Assembly: GCF_037991315.1 (NCBI RefSeq)
Contig: NZ_CP150300.1
Location: 4,898,001 to 4,962,000, forward strand
DNA: 64,000 nt
Reading direction: 5' to 3'
Source: Paenibacillus sp. FSL H8-0079
Lineage (GTDB): Bacteria > Bacillota > Bacilli > Paenibacillales > Paenibacillaceae
In this document: positions 1-8,804 of the stretch, piece after piece
How positions within the stretch are numbered: the first letter of the stretch is position 1
Layout of the letters: every line of letters starts with the position of its first letter
Made by a program: the position numbers and the translations under genes
Notes under the pieces: model-generated
Databases searched by the model: none
What the model was told of the DNA's origin: nothing
Seen by the model: the letters and a program-made list of their open reading frames with translations, nothing else

Positions 1-4
1 AAGA

Positions 5-71
5 AAAACCTAAACTCAAGGTAAAATAGCACCAAAAAAGGGGCCTTCATTTCACCATCAGTTTAGGTTTT
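5..71. repeat. 12-bp inverted repeat with 43-nt loop; left-edge gene-free stretch
   Basis: A perfect 12-bp inverted repeat (AAAACCTAAACT at 5-16, AGTTTAGGTTTT at 60-71) encloses an A-rich segment and a short AAGGGGCCTT palindrome. On the minus strand it ends in a T-run, so it may be the terminator of a gene to the right or the remnant of a small mobile element. The rest of the gene-free 1-428 stretch holds another short dyad (CCTATAG at 327-333, CTATAGG at 338-344) upstream of the first gene, and nothing else that I recognise. Confidence 0.4.
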
Positions 72-428
72 GCCTGTCTTCACAGTTACAATCCATCAAA
101 AGATGTTATTGCATATTCTGTTGTGTTTGCTCTTGTAATGTAAGCGTAACATATCTATTTTGCAAAATCAACTTCACGATTAGTAGCGTCCATTGGCAGG
201 ACTTTGGTCCTCATCAAGGAATGCACCGTGAATCATCACAAAAAAGTGATTTTCAACAAATTAGGTGTGCAATCCAGCACAGAAGCTGTTTCAATTGCCA
301 GCCGAATGTCTTATGTATAGAAGACCCCTATAGATTCCTATAGGTAGTATATGAGAACGTTTGTGCCACAATTTAGAAAGCAGGCAACATGTAGAGAGAG
401 AAAAACACACACATTTCAGGAGGGTAAT

Positions 429-1208
429 ATGACAATTCCAAAAAAAGCTTCTTTATTCGCCATGCTCATCATGATTATGCTGGTTGCAGCCGCTTGCGGT
501 GACAAAGCAGATAACACAGCCGCAACAGAAGAGCCTGCCCCGACAGAAACAACGACGGGTACTGATTCTGATACAGCGAATACAGAAGAAACAGAGAACA
601 CAGAACCAGCAAGCGAAGAGTCCAAGGAAACTGATAATTCCAAAGACGTTGAGCTGGGGACTACAGAAAAAGGTTCTTACACCAATGATTATTTTGGCGT
701 ATCGCTGAAATTCCCGGAAGCATGGGAGTTCCAGGATGCTGCAGGCATGAATGAGCTGACAAGTGCTTCATCCGAGGCGATTGCTGGTGATGATGAAACA
801 AAGAAAAAACAAATTGAACTGTCTCAGACCAAAACATTGAATCTGCTTATGGCTTCAAAGTATCCATTAGATGCAGGCCAAGTTGGTCCTTCCGCAATTG
901 CGGTTGCTGAGAAAGTAAGCTTGCTGCAAGGTATTCGTACAGGTAAAGACTACCTGGTAGCAACCAAAAAATTCATGGAAGATAGCCAGTTCCCTTACGA
1001 TTACAAAGAAATGACAACGGAAACCATCGGTGGTAAAGAGATGGATCTCATGCAAATCACGATGGAAGCAGGTGACGGTACAACCGTTACTCAGGACTAC
1101 TATAGTACGATTATTGAAGGGTATGCTTTCAACTTCATCTTCACTTACATGGATGATGAGACCAAAGCCGAGATTGATACCATCAAAAAATCGGTCCAAT
1201 TCAAATAA
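429..1208 (+). CDS. Lipoprotein of unknown function
   Basis: A 259-residue secreted lipoprotein. The start at 429 is chosen because an AGGAGGGTAAT ribosome binding site sits directly before it; an upstream in-frame ATG at 351 lacks one. Residues 1-20 form a signal peptide ending in the lipobox VAAAC, so the mature protein should be attached to the outer face of the membrane by cysteine. Residues about 21-75 are a low-complexity Thr/Glu/Ser-rich linker; the rest is a compact domain starting near YTNDYFGVSLKFP, a pattern common in Firmicute surface lipoproteins of unknown role. It stands alone, with a strong terminator after it. I cannot assign a function. Confidence 0.85.
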   Translation: MTIPKKASLFAMLIMIMLVAAACGDKADNTAATEEPAPTETTTGTDSDTANTEETENTEPASEESKETDNSKDVELGTTEKGSYTNDYFGVSLKFPEAWEFQDAAGMNELTSASSEAIAGDDETKKKQIELSQTKTLNLLMASKYPLDAGQVGPSAIAVAEKVSLLQGIRTGKDYLVATKKFMEDSQFPYDYKEMTTETIGGKEMDLMQITMEAGDGTTVTQDYYSTIIEGYAFNFIFTYMDDETKAEIDTIKKSVQFK

Positions 1209-1249
1209 TTGCTTTCGATGACTGCTATTATACAAAACACATATAACAC

Positions 1250-1287
1250 AACCCCGATAACGATCTATGGAGATCATCGTCGGGGTT
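1250..1287. terminator. Bidirectional rho-independent terminator
   Basis: The stem AACCCCGA/TCGGGGTT with an inner CGAT..ATCG stem is followed by CTTTTG on the plus strand. It lies between convergent genes, the lipoprotein (plus) and the ABC ATPase (minus), and probably serves both. Confidence 0.8.
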
Positions 1288-1316
1288 CTTTTGTAGTTAC
1301 AAAGCGCTATATTCCT

Positions 1317-3068
1317 TTAGCTAGATATGGCTACCCAGTGTCCTTCCGTGACTTCTACCCACTTGGAATGTTCGAGATTATAACGGTCTTCTACATCAAT
1401 ATTTTCTCTTGTTATTTCTTTTACAACATGTCTCTTTCTCTTCGCTTCTACCGCCGGATCAGGTACAGGAATAGCAGACAGCAACGCCTTGGTGTAGGCA
1501 TGTTGCGGGTTGGAATAGAGTTCTTCACTCTCTGCCAGTTCAACAATTTTTCCGTTATACATCACAGCCACTCGATCACTGATATGTTTGACCATGGACA
1601 AGTCATGCGCGATGAATAGATACGTCAAGCCTAGTCGCTGCTGCAACTCTTCAAGCAGCTGTACGATCTGTGCTTGTATCGACACATCCAGTGCGGACAA
1701 CGGTTCGTCACATACGATGAATTCCGGCTCCACAGCCAAAGCTCGCGCAATACCAATCCGCTGTCTCTGTCCACCCGAGAATTCATGCGGATAACGCTGC
1801 GCATGGGTAGGGTCGAGACCCACCATCTCCAGCAATTCCTCCACACGCTTCTCCCGCTGAGCGGCAGTGCCTGCAAGTTGATGAATATCAAGGGCTTCTC
1901 CAATGATATCCATAATTCTCATTTTGGGATTCAGAGATGCATAAGGGTCCTGGAAAATAATCTGCATATGTCTGCGCATTGTTTTCATCTCCGAAGCCGA
2001 CAGACGATTAAGCGGAACTCCCTTAAACAGCACATCTCCACCCGTTGGCTCATGCAATCGCAGAATGGCACGGCCTGTAGTCGATTTTCCGCTACCAGAT
2101 TCCCCTACAACGCCAAGCGTCTCTCCTTGACGAATATGAAAACTGATATCATTAACAGCCTTTAAGGTGTTACCTTTGCCCAGATTAAAATGTTGTCTGA
2201 GTGATTTCACCTCAAGCAACGGCTGATCATCCTCCAGATCTCTCGGGACCAATGATACCGGTTTTGGCTTTTTCTTCTGGTCCAGACGCGGTAATGCATT
2301 CAGCAGTCTGATGGTATACGGGTGTTTGGGATTAGCAAAAATCTCTGTCGTTGTCCCGGTTTCCACAATCTGTCCTTCCTTCATAACAACAACCCGATCG
2401 CACATGCCTGCCACTACGCCCAGATCATGCGTGATCAGAATAATCGATGTGCCCAGTTGGTCCTGCATATCTTTCATCAAATTCAGAATCTGAGCTTGAA
2501 TCGTAACGTCCAGTGCGGTTGTCGGCTCATCGGCAATGAGCAATTCAGGACGGCAAGCGAGTGCGATACCAATCATGACCCGCTGACGCATGCCTCCGGA
2601 GAATTCGTGCGGATATTGGTTGTAGCGTATTTCGCTGCGAGTTATCCCCACCCGCTCCATCATGGCAATCGCCTGCTTTTTGGCTTCCCTTTTGGACACC
2701 TTCTGGTGTTTGATCAGACTCTCGGAGATCTGTTTACCTACTTTAATAGTCGGATTAAGGGAACTCATCGGGTCCTGAAAGATCATGCCAATATCACGCC
2801 CACGAATGCTCTCCATCTCTTTCTGCGTTTTATTGGCCAGGTCGACCCCTTTAAATAGAATCTCTCCATTTTTCATCTGCGAAGGCGGCGATGCAAGCAG
2901 CCTCATAATGGAGCGTGCTGTTACACTTTTTCCGCTGCCCGATTCTCCTACAATGCCCAGCGTCTCGCCTTTTCGTACTTCAAAACTCACTTCTCGCACT
3001 GCCTGAAACTCACTCTCTCCAGAGTGAAAAGAGACAGATAAATCATTAACTTTCAGTAAAGGTTCCAT
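1317..3068 (-). CDS. Fused dipeptide/oligopeptide-type ABC transporter ATP-binding protein (DppD-DppF fusion)
   Basis: A 583-residue protein with two complete ABC ATPase domains in one chain, each carrying Walker A (GESGSGKS), a signature (FSGGMRQR in the first half, FSGGQRQR in the second), Walker B (LLIADEP and FIVCDEP) and the H-loop. This is the architecture of GsiA-like proteins, a DppD-like half followed by a DppF-like half; each half normally is a separate protein of about 330 residues. The start at 3068 (MEPLLKVND) matches the usual domain start; an ATG at 3107 would add 13 residues and neither has a clear ribosome binding site. It is divergent from two permeases and a binding protein, so it very probably energises that importer. 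Confidence 0.9.
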   Translation of the reverse strand: MEPLLKVNDLSVSFHSGESEFQAVREVSFEVRKGETLGIVGESGSGKSVTARSIMRLLASPPSQMKNGEILFKGVDLANKTQKEMESIRGRDIGMIFQDPMSSLNPTIKVGKQISESLIKHQKVSKREAKKQAIAMMERVGITRSEIRYNQYPHEFSGGMRQRVMIGIALACRPELLIADEPTTALDVTIQAQILNLMKDMQDQLGTSIILITHDLGVVAGMCDRVVVMKEGQIVETGTTTEIFANPKHPYTIRLLNALPRLDQKKKPKPVSLVPRDLEDDQPLLEVKSLRQHFNLGKGNTLKAVNDISFHIRQGETLGVVGESGSGKSTTGRAILRLHEPTGGDVLFKGVPLNRLSASEMKTMRRHMQIIFQDPYASLNPKMRIMDIIGEALDIHQLAGTAAQREKRVEELLEMVGLDPTHAQRYPHEFSGGQRQRIGIARALAVEPEFIVCDEPLSALDVSIQAQIVQLLEELQQRLGLTYLFIAHDLSMVKHISDRVAVMYNGKIVELAESEELYSNPQHAYTKALLSAIPVPDPAVEAKRKRHVVKEITRENIDVEDRYNLEHSKWVEVTEGHWVAISS

Positions 3069-3131
3069 GCCATCACCAGCTCTCATCCATATTTCACATT
3101 TACTCATCTCATATGTATACCATTTAATTCC

Positions 3132-3160
3132 TTGACAATTGTTTAGACCCTAAATAATAT
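3132..3160 (+). promoter_or_regulatory. Sigma-A type promoter of the permease/binding-protein operon
   Basis: TTGACA at 3132-3137 and TAATAT at 3155-3160 are separated by exactly 17 bases, followed about 40 bases later by an AAAGGAGG ribosome binding site. It drives the plus-strand importer genes. Confidence 0.8.
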
Positions 3161-3218
3161 ATACTATATCAATCGGAATAATGCAATTTAAACCTGAATG
3201 AAAGGAGGCACGCTTGGT

Positions 3219-4661
3219 TTGAATCTTGCAAAAAGCAGCAGACTCTCGCGGTTGGTACACAATTCAAGTTTTATTTATGGCAAAATGCTGCTTCATCCTT
3301 CCTACCGATATGTTCTGTTCATTCTTGGATTACCGATCAATTTGGTCGTATTTCTAATTTGGCGTTCGAATCGAAAAAATGACGGCTGGGTAGCTGCCAG
3401 GCAGGCGGCTGAGCAAGAACTGCTCGCTTCTTCCTACAGGAACAAGCTTAAGTTGGAAGTGGAAGATCAGCTGCGTCGCAAACATCGTTTTTTCCAGCAG
3501 CAGGTCAGTGAGGTAGAATTCACACGTCAGACCGAGGAATGGTTGGAAGAAAGTGTTCAGACAGAGTTGAAGGAGCGGACGTCCCGCATACTTCTGGAAC
3601 AAGGACATCAACGACTTACACTGGCCGATACGTTCCACACCCTTATCGACAAACCGTGGTTTTTCGCGATATCCATTATTCCAGGCTGTCTGATGTATAG
3701 CATTCTGTTTTTGTATGGCAATCCTTATCTAAAGTACATATTTGAAAGAATACTGATGACGGTATTCGTCATTCTGGGCGTAGCAACACTCGTATTTACG
3801 ATTTTGTATCTGTCTCCGTTTAACCCGGCAGCTAACATTCTCGGAGAGACCGCAACGCAGGAACAGATTGCAGCATTCAATCAGGTGTATGGCTTGGATC
3901 AACCTTATCTTACACAGCTCTGGAACAATATTAAGGGAGTTGCTCTCTTCGATCTTGGCAAGTCTTTTGCGGGAAATGAAGATGTCACGGCTACGATCGC
4001 AAGGAAGTTTCCAATTACATTGACGCTGGCGGTCATCTCCCTGCTACTGGCACTTGTCATTGCATTGCCCATCGGTATCATCTCAGCGATTAAGCCTAAT
4101 TCATGGTTCGATTATACGTTTATGTTTATCGCTCTGATTGGATTATCGATCCCGAATTTCTGGCAAGGACTTATTTTTATTCTGAACTTTTCGATCAAAT
4201 TGCAGTGGCTTCCCGCCACCTTCAACCCGCAAAATTGGCTATCGATCATTATGCCAACCATTGTGCTGGGCACGGGACTCACGGCTGCGGTGGCTCGGAT
4301 GACTCGATCTTCCACACTGGAAGTCATTCATGAAGATTATGTGATGACCGCCCGCGCCAAGGGGTTAAGCGAACGTCAGGTCATGCTGAAACACGCTGTA
4401 CGCAATGCATTGATTCCAATCGTAACTGTGGTTGGACTTCAATTCGGTGCCATGCTGGGCGGGGCAGCAGTGACGGAGAAAGTGTTTAATATCAGCGGTC
4501 TCGGCAGCTATATTGTGGATAAGCAATTTATCCCCGATATTCCGAGTATCATGGGCGGAGTAATCTACACAGCAATTACGATCTCCATTATCAATGTAGC
4601 GGTTGATCTGCTGTACGCTTTTATTGATCCAAGAGTGCGTTCCAAGATGAAACAATATTAA
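3219..4661 (+). CDS. Peptide-type ABC transporter permease, DppB-like, with long N-terminal extension
   Basis: A 480-residue inner-membrane permease. From about residue 177 on it is a normal DppB/OppB-type permease with its first transmembrane helix (MTVFVILGVATLVFTI), the periplasmic segment and the cytoplasmic EAA-type loop near residue 370 (ARAKGLSERQVMLKHAVRNA). The first 175 residues are extra: one hydrophobic helix around residues 27-49, a charged helical stretch rich in Arg/Glu/Gln, then another helix before the core. Family members usually have about 310 residues. The start is taken as TTG 3219 because the ribosome binding site GGAGG at 3204-3208 lies inside the reading frame that begins at ATG 3198. 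The next permease follows after 12 bases. Confidence 0.85.
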   Translation: MNLAKSSRLSRLVHNSSFIYGKMLLHPSYRYVLFILGLPINLVVFLIWRSNRKNDGWVAARQAAEQELLASSYRNKLKLEVEDQLRRKHRFFQQQVSEVEFTRQTEEWLEESVQTELKERTSRILLEQGHQRLTLADTFHTLIDKPWFFAISIIPGCLMYSILFLYGNPYLKYIFERILMTVFVILGVATLVFTILYLSPFNPAANILGETATQEQIAAFNQVYGLDQPYLTQLWNNIKGVALFDLGKSFAGNEDVTATIARKFPITLTLAVISLLLALVIALPIGIISAIKPNSWFDYTFMFIALIGLSIPNFWQGLIFILNFSIKLQWLPATFNPQNWLSIIMPTIVLGTGLTAAVARMTRSSTLEVIHEDYVMTARAKGLSERQVMLKHAVRNALIPIVTVVGLQFGAMLGGAAVTEKVFNISGLGSYIVDKQFIPDIPSIMGGVIYTAITISIINVAVDLLYAFIDPRVRSKMKQY

Positions 4662-4673
4662 AGCAGGTGTACT

Positions 4674-6185
4674 ATGACGACAAAATCCTTAACACAAGAA
4701 ATGCGTTTCCGGCTTAAGTCTTCTCGAGAATACAGTCAGGCAAGCTTTGCCTGGATCACGTCCCTTCTCTTGACTGCATTATTGCTGTTCAACAGTTATG
4801 ACTGGAGCGGGCAGACGTTCAAACCATTTCTGCTAACGATACTTGGGATCTATGTATTCTTCACACTGGTCCAAAGTGTTATCACCTTTCGGATTCGAAA
4901 AGACTTGATCCGAACCGGTACGGTTTCTGCTTTGACTCTCAGGTTAGCCTGGGTTCAGCTACTTGCTATCATTTCAGGCAATATATTTATCGTAACGGCA
5001 GCCTTTCATCTGATTCGAAAATCCAGGAACGTGGAGTATACCTTTGCGGTGTACATGCTGTTAACCCAGCTGTTCGTGATCGGTGTATCCGCGTTAAATA
5101 TCTTCAAACCTTATGTGGCTGACAACTTTCTGCCAGCCATGGCGGTGCTGATATTCATTCTGGTCATCGACCTGGTCGTACTGCTTATCGTATCCCGATA
5201 CAATGCGACCTCTATCCTCCCTCGCTGGATGATCGGTGTCAGTGTAGTACTAATTCTTACCTCGATCACAGGTAATGTATTTGCGCTATTGCTCGGCATT
5301 TCCATTATCGGACGAATTCGCAGACAGGGGAAACAAAAATCAAACTTCTGGAACGATCTGTGGGAGCGCCTTGCTCCGAATATGACTGCCATGTCCGGTT
5401 TGTTTTTTATCATTTTTCTGTTCTCGATATCGATCTGCAGTTTCTTCACCTTTGACTACAGTATGGCTGTGGAAAATAACTACTCGGCTCTGCTTCAACC
5501 GCCTTCCCTTGCGTATCCATTGGGAACGGATGACTTCGGACGATGTTTATTTTCCCGGATTGTATTCGGTGCCCGGATCTCCTTGATCGTAGGTTGCATG
5601 TCGACCATCATTCCTGTGTTGATCGGCGGAGTCCTCGGAGCATTCTCCGGCTTCTACGGAAGGCATACGGATAACATCATCATGCGGCTGCTCGATATTC
5701 TCTATGCAATTCCGGGTATTCTGCTCGCCATTGCCATTATTGCGGCGTTCGGAGCCAATACGGTCAATCTCATTCTGGCGCTGAGTCTGGGTTCGATTCC
5801 AACGTATGCCCGTACCATGAGAGCCAGTGTACTCTATGTATCTACATTTGAATTTGTGGAAGCTGCACGTGCACTGGGGTACAACAATCGTACGATTATT
5901 TTCAAACACATTATTCCTAACTCGCTTGCGCCCATGATTATCAAATCCACACTCACGATCGGTGGAGCGGTTATCGCTACCAGCAGCTTGAGTTATCTGG
6001 GACTCGGTGTAGAGCCGCATATTCCGGAATGGGGTAACATTCTGAAGCTCGGCAGTACATACCTGGAGACCCACTCTTATCTGGCGATTTATCCAGGCTT
6101 GGCTATTATTCTACTGGTTCTTTCGTTTAACTTTCTCGGTGACGGCCTGCGTGATGCGCTTGATCCCAAGCTGGAGAAAGCATAA
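4674..6185 (+). CDS. Peptide-type ABC transporter permease, DppC-like, with a multi-helix N-terminal extension
   Basis: A 503-residue membrane protein. The C-terminal half, from about residue 235, is a DppC/OppC-type permease with the typical LGTDDFGRCLFSRIVFGARISL segment after the first helix, the EAA loop (FVEAARALGYNNRTIIFKHI) and the LSYLGLGVEPHIPEWGN end. The first 230 residues contain about six further hydrophobic segments that a normal DppC (about 300 residues) lacks. It is cotranscribed with the DppB-like gene and the binding protein. The substrate cannot be told from sequence; peptides, nickel chelates and oligosaccharides are all carried by this family. Confidence 0.85.
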   Translation: MTTKSLTQEMRFRLKSSREYSQASFAWITSLLLTALLLFNSYDWSGQTFKPFLLTILGIYVFFTLVQSVITFRIRKDLIRTGTVSALTLRLAWVQLLAIISGNIFIVTAAFHLIRKSRNVEYTFAVYMLLTQLFVIGVSALNIFKPYVADNFLPAMAVLIFILVIDLVVLLIVSRYNATSILPRWMIGVSVVLILTSITGNVFALLLGISIIGRIRRQGKQKSNFWNDLWERLAPNMTAMSGLFFIIFLFSISICSFFTFDYSMAVENNYSALLQPPSLAYPLGTDDFGRCLFSRIVFGARISLIVGCMSTIIPVLIGGVLGAFSGFYGRHTDNIIMRLLDILYAIPGILLAIAIIAAFGANTVNLILALSLGSIPTYARTMRASVLYVSTFEFVEAARALGYNNRTIIFKHIIPNSLAPMIIKSTLTIGGAVIATSSLSYLGLGVEPHIPEWGNILKLGSTYLETHSYLAIYPGLAIILLVLSFNFLGDGLRDALDPKLEKA

Positions 6186-6254
6186 ACGATTCGTTGAACG
6201 GATACAGAAAAAAGAATTCAAACATCACACATTCAAGATATGGAGGGTAATCCC

Positions 6255-8075
6255 ATGAAAAAACGTACACTAATCTCATTGCTATTAATTCTCGTCATTG
6301 TGATTTCCGGCTGCAGTGTAAAAACGAAAACCGAATCCCAGGCGGAGACCGCACCAGCGGACACAACAGAAACTGCACAAAAACCGGCAGACATTGAACT
6401 GCTCGCCATGAGTTCTTCCGAAAATGATGTAAACATTGTCCGCGACCAGCTGACTAAAAATGGATTCAATGTAAAGCTGAACTTGCAGCCGGATTACGGT
6501 AGCTTCAAATCCCAGCAGGATGCAGGGAATTATGATATTGCCTTGTCCAGCTGGACAACGGTAACGGGAAATCCCGATTATGCGGTACGTTCCCTTTTCA
6601 AAACAGGTGGAGATTACAGTATCCTCGCCGATGGGGAACTTGATAAACTCATCGATCAGGCCGCTACTCAAACTCCAGATGAGTACAAAGACACGTACAA
6701 ACAATTGGAAGATCGCTTGGTAACGGATCAGGCGTATATCGCACCTTTGTACATTTCCCTGAAAAGTCAGGCTGTGAACAAAGACATTCTGAATGTCGAC
6801 ACCGTTCGTCTCTCCAAATCCCGCGCCATGGCTTGGGAACCGATTGAGTTCAAGGACAGCTCCAAAAATGCCACAGACCCGTTGATTCTGACGCAAAGTG
6901 CATCCGTACTGACTTCCCTTGATCCCATCAAAGGAAACGACGGCTCCATCAACCAGTTGAACACCAATATGTATGTACGTCTCGTTAACTTGACAGATGA
7001 CGATCAGCTGACAGCAGATGGATCACTGTCTCATAACTTCAGTATTGCTGAAGGAAATTCGGACTACTACTTCATCCTCAGAGACGATATCAACTTTGCT
7101 AAGATTGATAACAAAAAAGCTGTAGATACAGGAGAACGTGTCGGTGCAGATGATGTCATCTTCTCCCTGGATCGTGCTAAAAACAAAGATTCCGTTCCGG
7201 ATCACCGGACGTACAGTTTGCATGAACACATCAAAGAAGCTGAGGTTGTAACGGATCTGAGTGCATTGCAATCTGTTAAACAATCCAGCGGTAATGGAAC
7301 CATCCTGGAAGAATTGGAACAAGGCTTGGGCAGCAAAATTACAGAACTCGTGACTGACAAAACCAAAGCAGATAATAGTGCAGGGAAATATCAGGTCGTT
7401 AAACTAACAACAACTGAACCTTTCCCGCAAGTACTGAACTACCTGGCTCACCAATCTGCTGGGATCGTGTCCAAAAAACAGGTGGAGAGCATCAACACAT
7501 ATGATGTGGCTTCCTTTGACGTCAACAAAGATATTCCTTACGGTGACCAGAACACGGTGACTGAAGGCGCAGCATACAATAACACCCTTTACACGAGTGG
7601 CCCTTATATTTTGTCTTATAAAAATGATTATGAAGGTGTATTCTTGAAAAACCCGGCCTACCGTAAGGGTACGGAAGATGAGCCAAAAATCGCTCAGGTT
7701 AACGTCCGATTCATCTCGGATGCAGATAGCGCCCTCTCTGCTCTTCGCAGCAGCGAGATTCACTTATACTACGGTGTACCTGAAACCAAGTATGACATCA
7801 TTGAAAATGACAGCAAGCTGAAACTGCAAAGTCTGCCAAGTAACGCTGTCTCCTATCTGTTGTTCAACACGGCCAATCGTGAAGTTGCCAAGAGCAGTGA
7901 CTTGAGAAAAGCCGTGCTGTACTCCATCAATCAAGATGAGATTTTGAGTTTCTACAAGAACAACAAACTCAAAGCATACTCTACAGTAAGCCCGCTCGTT
8001 CAGACCGGGAATGAATTGAAAGCTGATCCTGCAAAAGTAAAAGAATTCTTGAGCAACTACAACGCTTCCAAGTAA
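6255..8075 (+). CDS. ABC transporter substrate-binding lipoprotein, SBP_bac_5 family, with apparently circularly permuted domain order
   Basis: A 606-residue lipoprotein (lipobox VISGC, Cys20) preceded by GGAGGG; an in-frame ATG at 6240 lies before that site. Its segments match the peptide-binding family 5 in the wrong order. Residues about 47-200 resemble the family's C-terminal part (DYGSFKSQQDAGNYDIALSS, then GNPDYAVRSLF, then the 'APLYISLKSQAV' segment). From about residue 208 the usual N-terminal part follows (LTSLDPIKG, YYFILRDDINF, VGADDVIFSLDRAK), then TSGPYILSYK and finally LRKAVLYSINQDEIL and DPAKVKEFLSNY, after which the protein stops exactly where the displaced segment normally begins. 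It should bind substrate for the two permeases upstream. Confidence 0.88.
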   Translation: MKKRTLISLLLILVIVISGCSVKTKTESQAETAPADTTETAQKPADIELLAMSSSENDVNIVRDQLTKNGFNVKLNLQPDYGSFKSQQDAGNYDIALSSWTTVTGNPDYAVRSLFKTGGDYSILADGELDKLIDQAATQTPDEYKDTYKQLEDRLVTDQAYIAPLYISLKSQAVNKDILNVDTVRLSKSRAMAWEPIEFKDSSKNATDPLILTQSASVLTSLDPIKGNDGSINQLNTNMYVRLVNLTDDDQLTADGSLSHNFSIAEGNSDYYFILRDDINFAKIDNKKAVDTGERVGADDVIFSLDRAKNKDSVPDHRTYSLHEHIKEAEVVTDLSALQSVKQSSGNGTILEELEQGLGSKITELVTDKTKADNSAGKYQVVKLTTTEPFPQVLNYLAHQSAGIVSKKQVESINTYDVASFDVNKDIPYGDQNTVTEGAAYNNTLYTSGPYILSYKNDYEGVFLKNPAYRKGTEDEPKIAQVNVRFISDADSALSALRSSEIHLYYGVPETKYDIIENDSKLKLQSLPSNAVSYLLFNTANREVAKSSDLRKAVLYSINQDEILSFYKNNKLKAYSTVSPLVQTGNELKADPAKVKEFLSNYNASK

Positions 8076-8090
8076 ACGTATAACAAAAAA

Positions 8091-8132
8091 CGGCTGTCAC
8101 CAGGATCATGTATTTGATCCTGATGGCAGCCG
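8091..8132. terminator. Bidirectional rho-independent terminator
   Basis: A long stem (CGGCTGTCACCAGGATCA paired with TGATCCTGATGGCAGCCG) has an A-run before it and TTTTTA after it, between convergent genes. It resembles the hairpin at 10289-10326 in stem and loop. Confidence 0.85.
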
Positions 8133-8135
8133 TTT

Positions 8136-8780
8136 TTATTCTTCCAGCACACGGCAATCGGCCAGAACATCGGGGTAATTTCGCATGCTGTCCGCTTCAG
8201 TAATTTTGCGAATAACTCTGCACGGTACGCCTGCCGCAAAAGAATGCGGTGGAATATCACGAGTCACCACACTACCTGCTCCGATCACACAGCCGTCTCC
8301 AATCGTTGCGCCTCCGCACACTGTGACGTTTGCCGAGATCCATACATCATTACCAATCGTGACAGGTTTGGCATAACATAGTGACTTCACATCACCGTTC
8401 TGGTCCACCATCTGTCTCCGCTCGCTGGCAATCATGGGATGAATGGGGGTAACAATCGTAACGTTGGGTCCAAAACTGGTATAGTCCCCGATCGTCACTT
8501 GAGCGTCATCTTGTATCGTCAGATTGTAATTACCGAAGAAGTGATGACCTATCCGGGTATGCACACCATAATGAAAGAAGATGGGGCCTTGCATGAATCC
8601 GCCTTCTCCAATCCCTCCCAGTAACTGTTGCAATATCTGATTCCTCTCCTCAGTCTGTTCTTCAAAGGTCTGGCTGTAACGCTGACTGAGATTATGTGCT
8701 CGCCTTTTGATGGCCTTTAATTCCGGATCACTTGGACTGAACAACACGCCCTTCATGATTCTCTCTTCTTCACGCATCAT
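8136..8780 (-). CDS. Sugar O-acetyltransferase, maltose/galactoside acetyltransferase family
   Basis: A 214-residue left-handed beta-helix acetyltransferase that transfers acetyl from acetyl-CoA to a sugar hydroxyl in the cytoplasm. Residues about 10-60 are the helical maltose acetyltransferase N-terminus; after that come hexapeptide repeats (VTIGDYTSFGPNVTIVTPIHP, with the catalytic His in TPIHP, then VTIGNDVWISANVTVCGGATIG and DGCVIGAGSVVTRDIP). The ribosome binding site GAGGAGG precedes two adjacent ATGs (8780 and 8777); either may be used. The gene lies 24 bases behind a ROK regulator in the same direction, so the two probably form an operon. The exact sugar is unknown. Confidence 0.88.
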   Translation of the reverse strand: MMREEERIMKGVLFSPSDPELKAIKRRAHNLSQRYSQTFEEQTEERNQILQQLLGGIGEGGFMQGPIFFHYGVHTRIGHHFFGNYNLTIQDDAQVTIGDYTSFGPNVTIVTPIHPMIASERRQMVDQNGDVKSLCYAKPVTIGNDVWISANVTVCGGATIGDGCVIGAGSVVTRDIPPHSFAAGVPCRVIRKITEADSMRNYPDVLADCRVLEE

Positions 8781-8804
8781 GAATCCTCCTCTACAAGGGT
8801 TAGC

